In this document: positions 63,560 through 64,000 of the stretch, piece after piece
Numbering within the stretch: position 1 is the stretch's first letter
How the letters are laid out: each line of letters starts with the position of its first letter
Assembly: GCF_011751075.1 (NCBI RefSeq)
Contig: NZ_JAALLN010000004.1
Span: 62,001 to 126,000 of the forward strand
DNA: 64,000 bases
Source of the DNA: Flavobacterium poyangense
Lineage (GTDB): Bacteria; Bacteroidota; Bacteroidia; Flavobacteriales; Flavobacteriaceae
Direction: 5' to 3'
Position numbers and translations under genes: made by a program
Notes under the pieces: model-generated
What the model was told of the DNA's origin: nothing
Seen by the model: the letters and a program-made list of their open reading frames with translations, nothing else
Databases searched by the model: none

Positions 63560-64000
63560 GTCTCTTTTTTATAAAGTTTAATCACCTTTGATTTCATTTT
63601 AGACGGAAAGACTTTAGGATTGGTTACAAATTTTAAAAAAGGAATGAACCAAAACTATTTACAGTTAACAAACCATCGCATTACATCAAAACAGATTTCG
63701 CAAAAATTTCAAAATCTGAAGAGACTCGATTTCTATTAAATCCCATAAAAAACAAAACCCCGCAAGAAATAATTCTCACAAGGTTTAAAAAGCAGTTATT
63801 AAAATTTTATAAACTGCAAAAATTTAGTTTTTACTTAAGTAGAATGTCTTTGCGAACTTTAATTATTTGCAAAAGAGTATAAAAGAAATCTTCGCGAACC
63901 CTGCGTTTAAAAAACGCAACAGTACTATTTTAATACGATACTATTTCAACAAAATTTTATCGTTTGTAATATGCAACAATACTGGCTTTGGCTAGGGTTT
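63560..64000. other. intergenic region at the window end
   Basis: 441 bp with no supported gene. A direct AT-rich pattern and the word AAACGCAACAGTAC are seen, but no hairpin with a T tract and no clear promoter. Confidence 0.3.

Overview
The window reads as a chromosome segment of a Flavobacterium-like Bacteroidota. It is AT-rich, its promoters are of the TAnnTTTG type, and it carries a PorP/SprF gene and a type IX secretion (T9SS) sorting domain. It also has a compact type II-C cas9 locus and several families of palindromic intergenic repeats.

Layout. (1) 1-10.3 kb: part of a contractile-tail module. It runs from the end of a probable sheath gene through tail tube, assembly-chaperone-like protein, M15 endolysin, lipoprotein, gp25-like baseplate protein, small LysM-like protein, two baseplate proteins and collar-type tail fibre to a holin. 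No head, portal, terminase or integrase gene is visible, so a phage-tail-like particle or the tail half of a prophage are both possible. (2) 10.6-24.0 kb: a RiPP (ribosomally made, modified peptide) island of two divergent cassettes either side of a TPR/AraC regulator. The minus-strand cassette has a 41-residue double-glycine precursor that is easily missed, a protein resembling the HExxH peptide-modifying family, a secreted metallopeptidase-like protein, a C39-peptidase ABC exporter and an HlyD-type adaptor. The plus-strand cassette has a 51-residue double-glycine precursor with no cysteine, an S8 protease lipoprotein and a LanB dehydratase split into two genes; no LanC cyclase is visible. 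Related direct repeats flank the island. (3) 24.4-34.9 kb: a cytidylyltransferase-like protein, two unrecognised proteins (one with a CxxCH haem motif), xylose isomerase, a PQQ-type sugar dehydrogenase lipoprotein, GNAT-MarR, and HxlR divergent from a nitroreductase. (4) 35.4-41.8 kb: type II-C CRISPR-Cas, with cas1 broken by one in-frame stop, cas2, a 22-repeat array, a 1126-residue Cas9 and a tracrRNA. (5) 41.8-60.6 kb: a fragment of an ompA-like 3' end, an AraC regulator, a YCII-like secreted protein, then an operon for OmpA, PorP/SprF and a 4687-residue repetitive T9SS adhesin. (6) 60.6-64 kb: a repeat-rich gap, then a class C beta-lactamase-like serine hydrolase.

The strongest candidates for new biology are the two RiPP cassettes that appear to share one leader-cleaving exporter, especially the cysteine-free LanB substrate. 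The CRISPR array is also notable: its conserved, presumably growing end lies at the 3' end of crRNA transcription, and its cas1 carries a nonsense codon. All calls come from reading the sequence; no database search was run.
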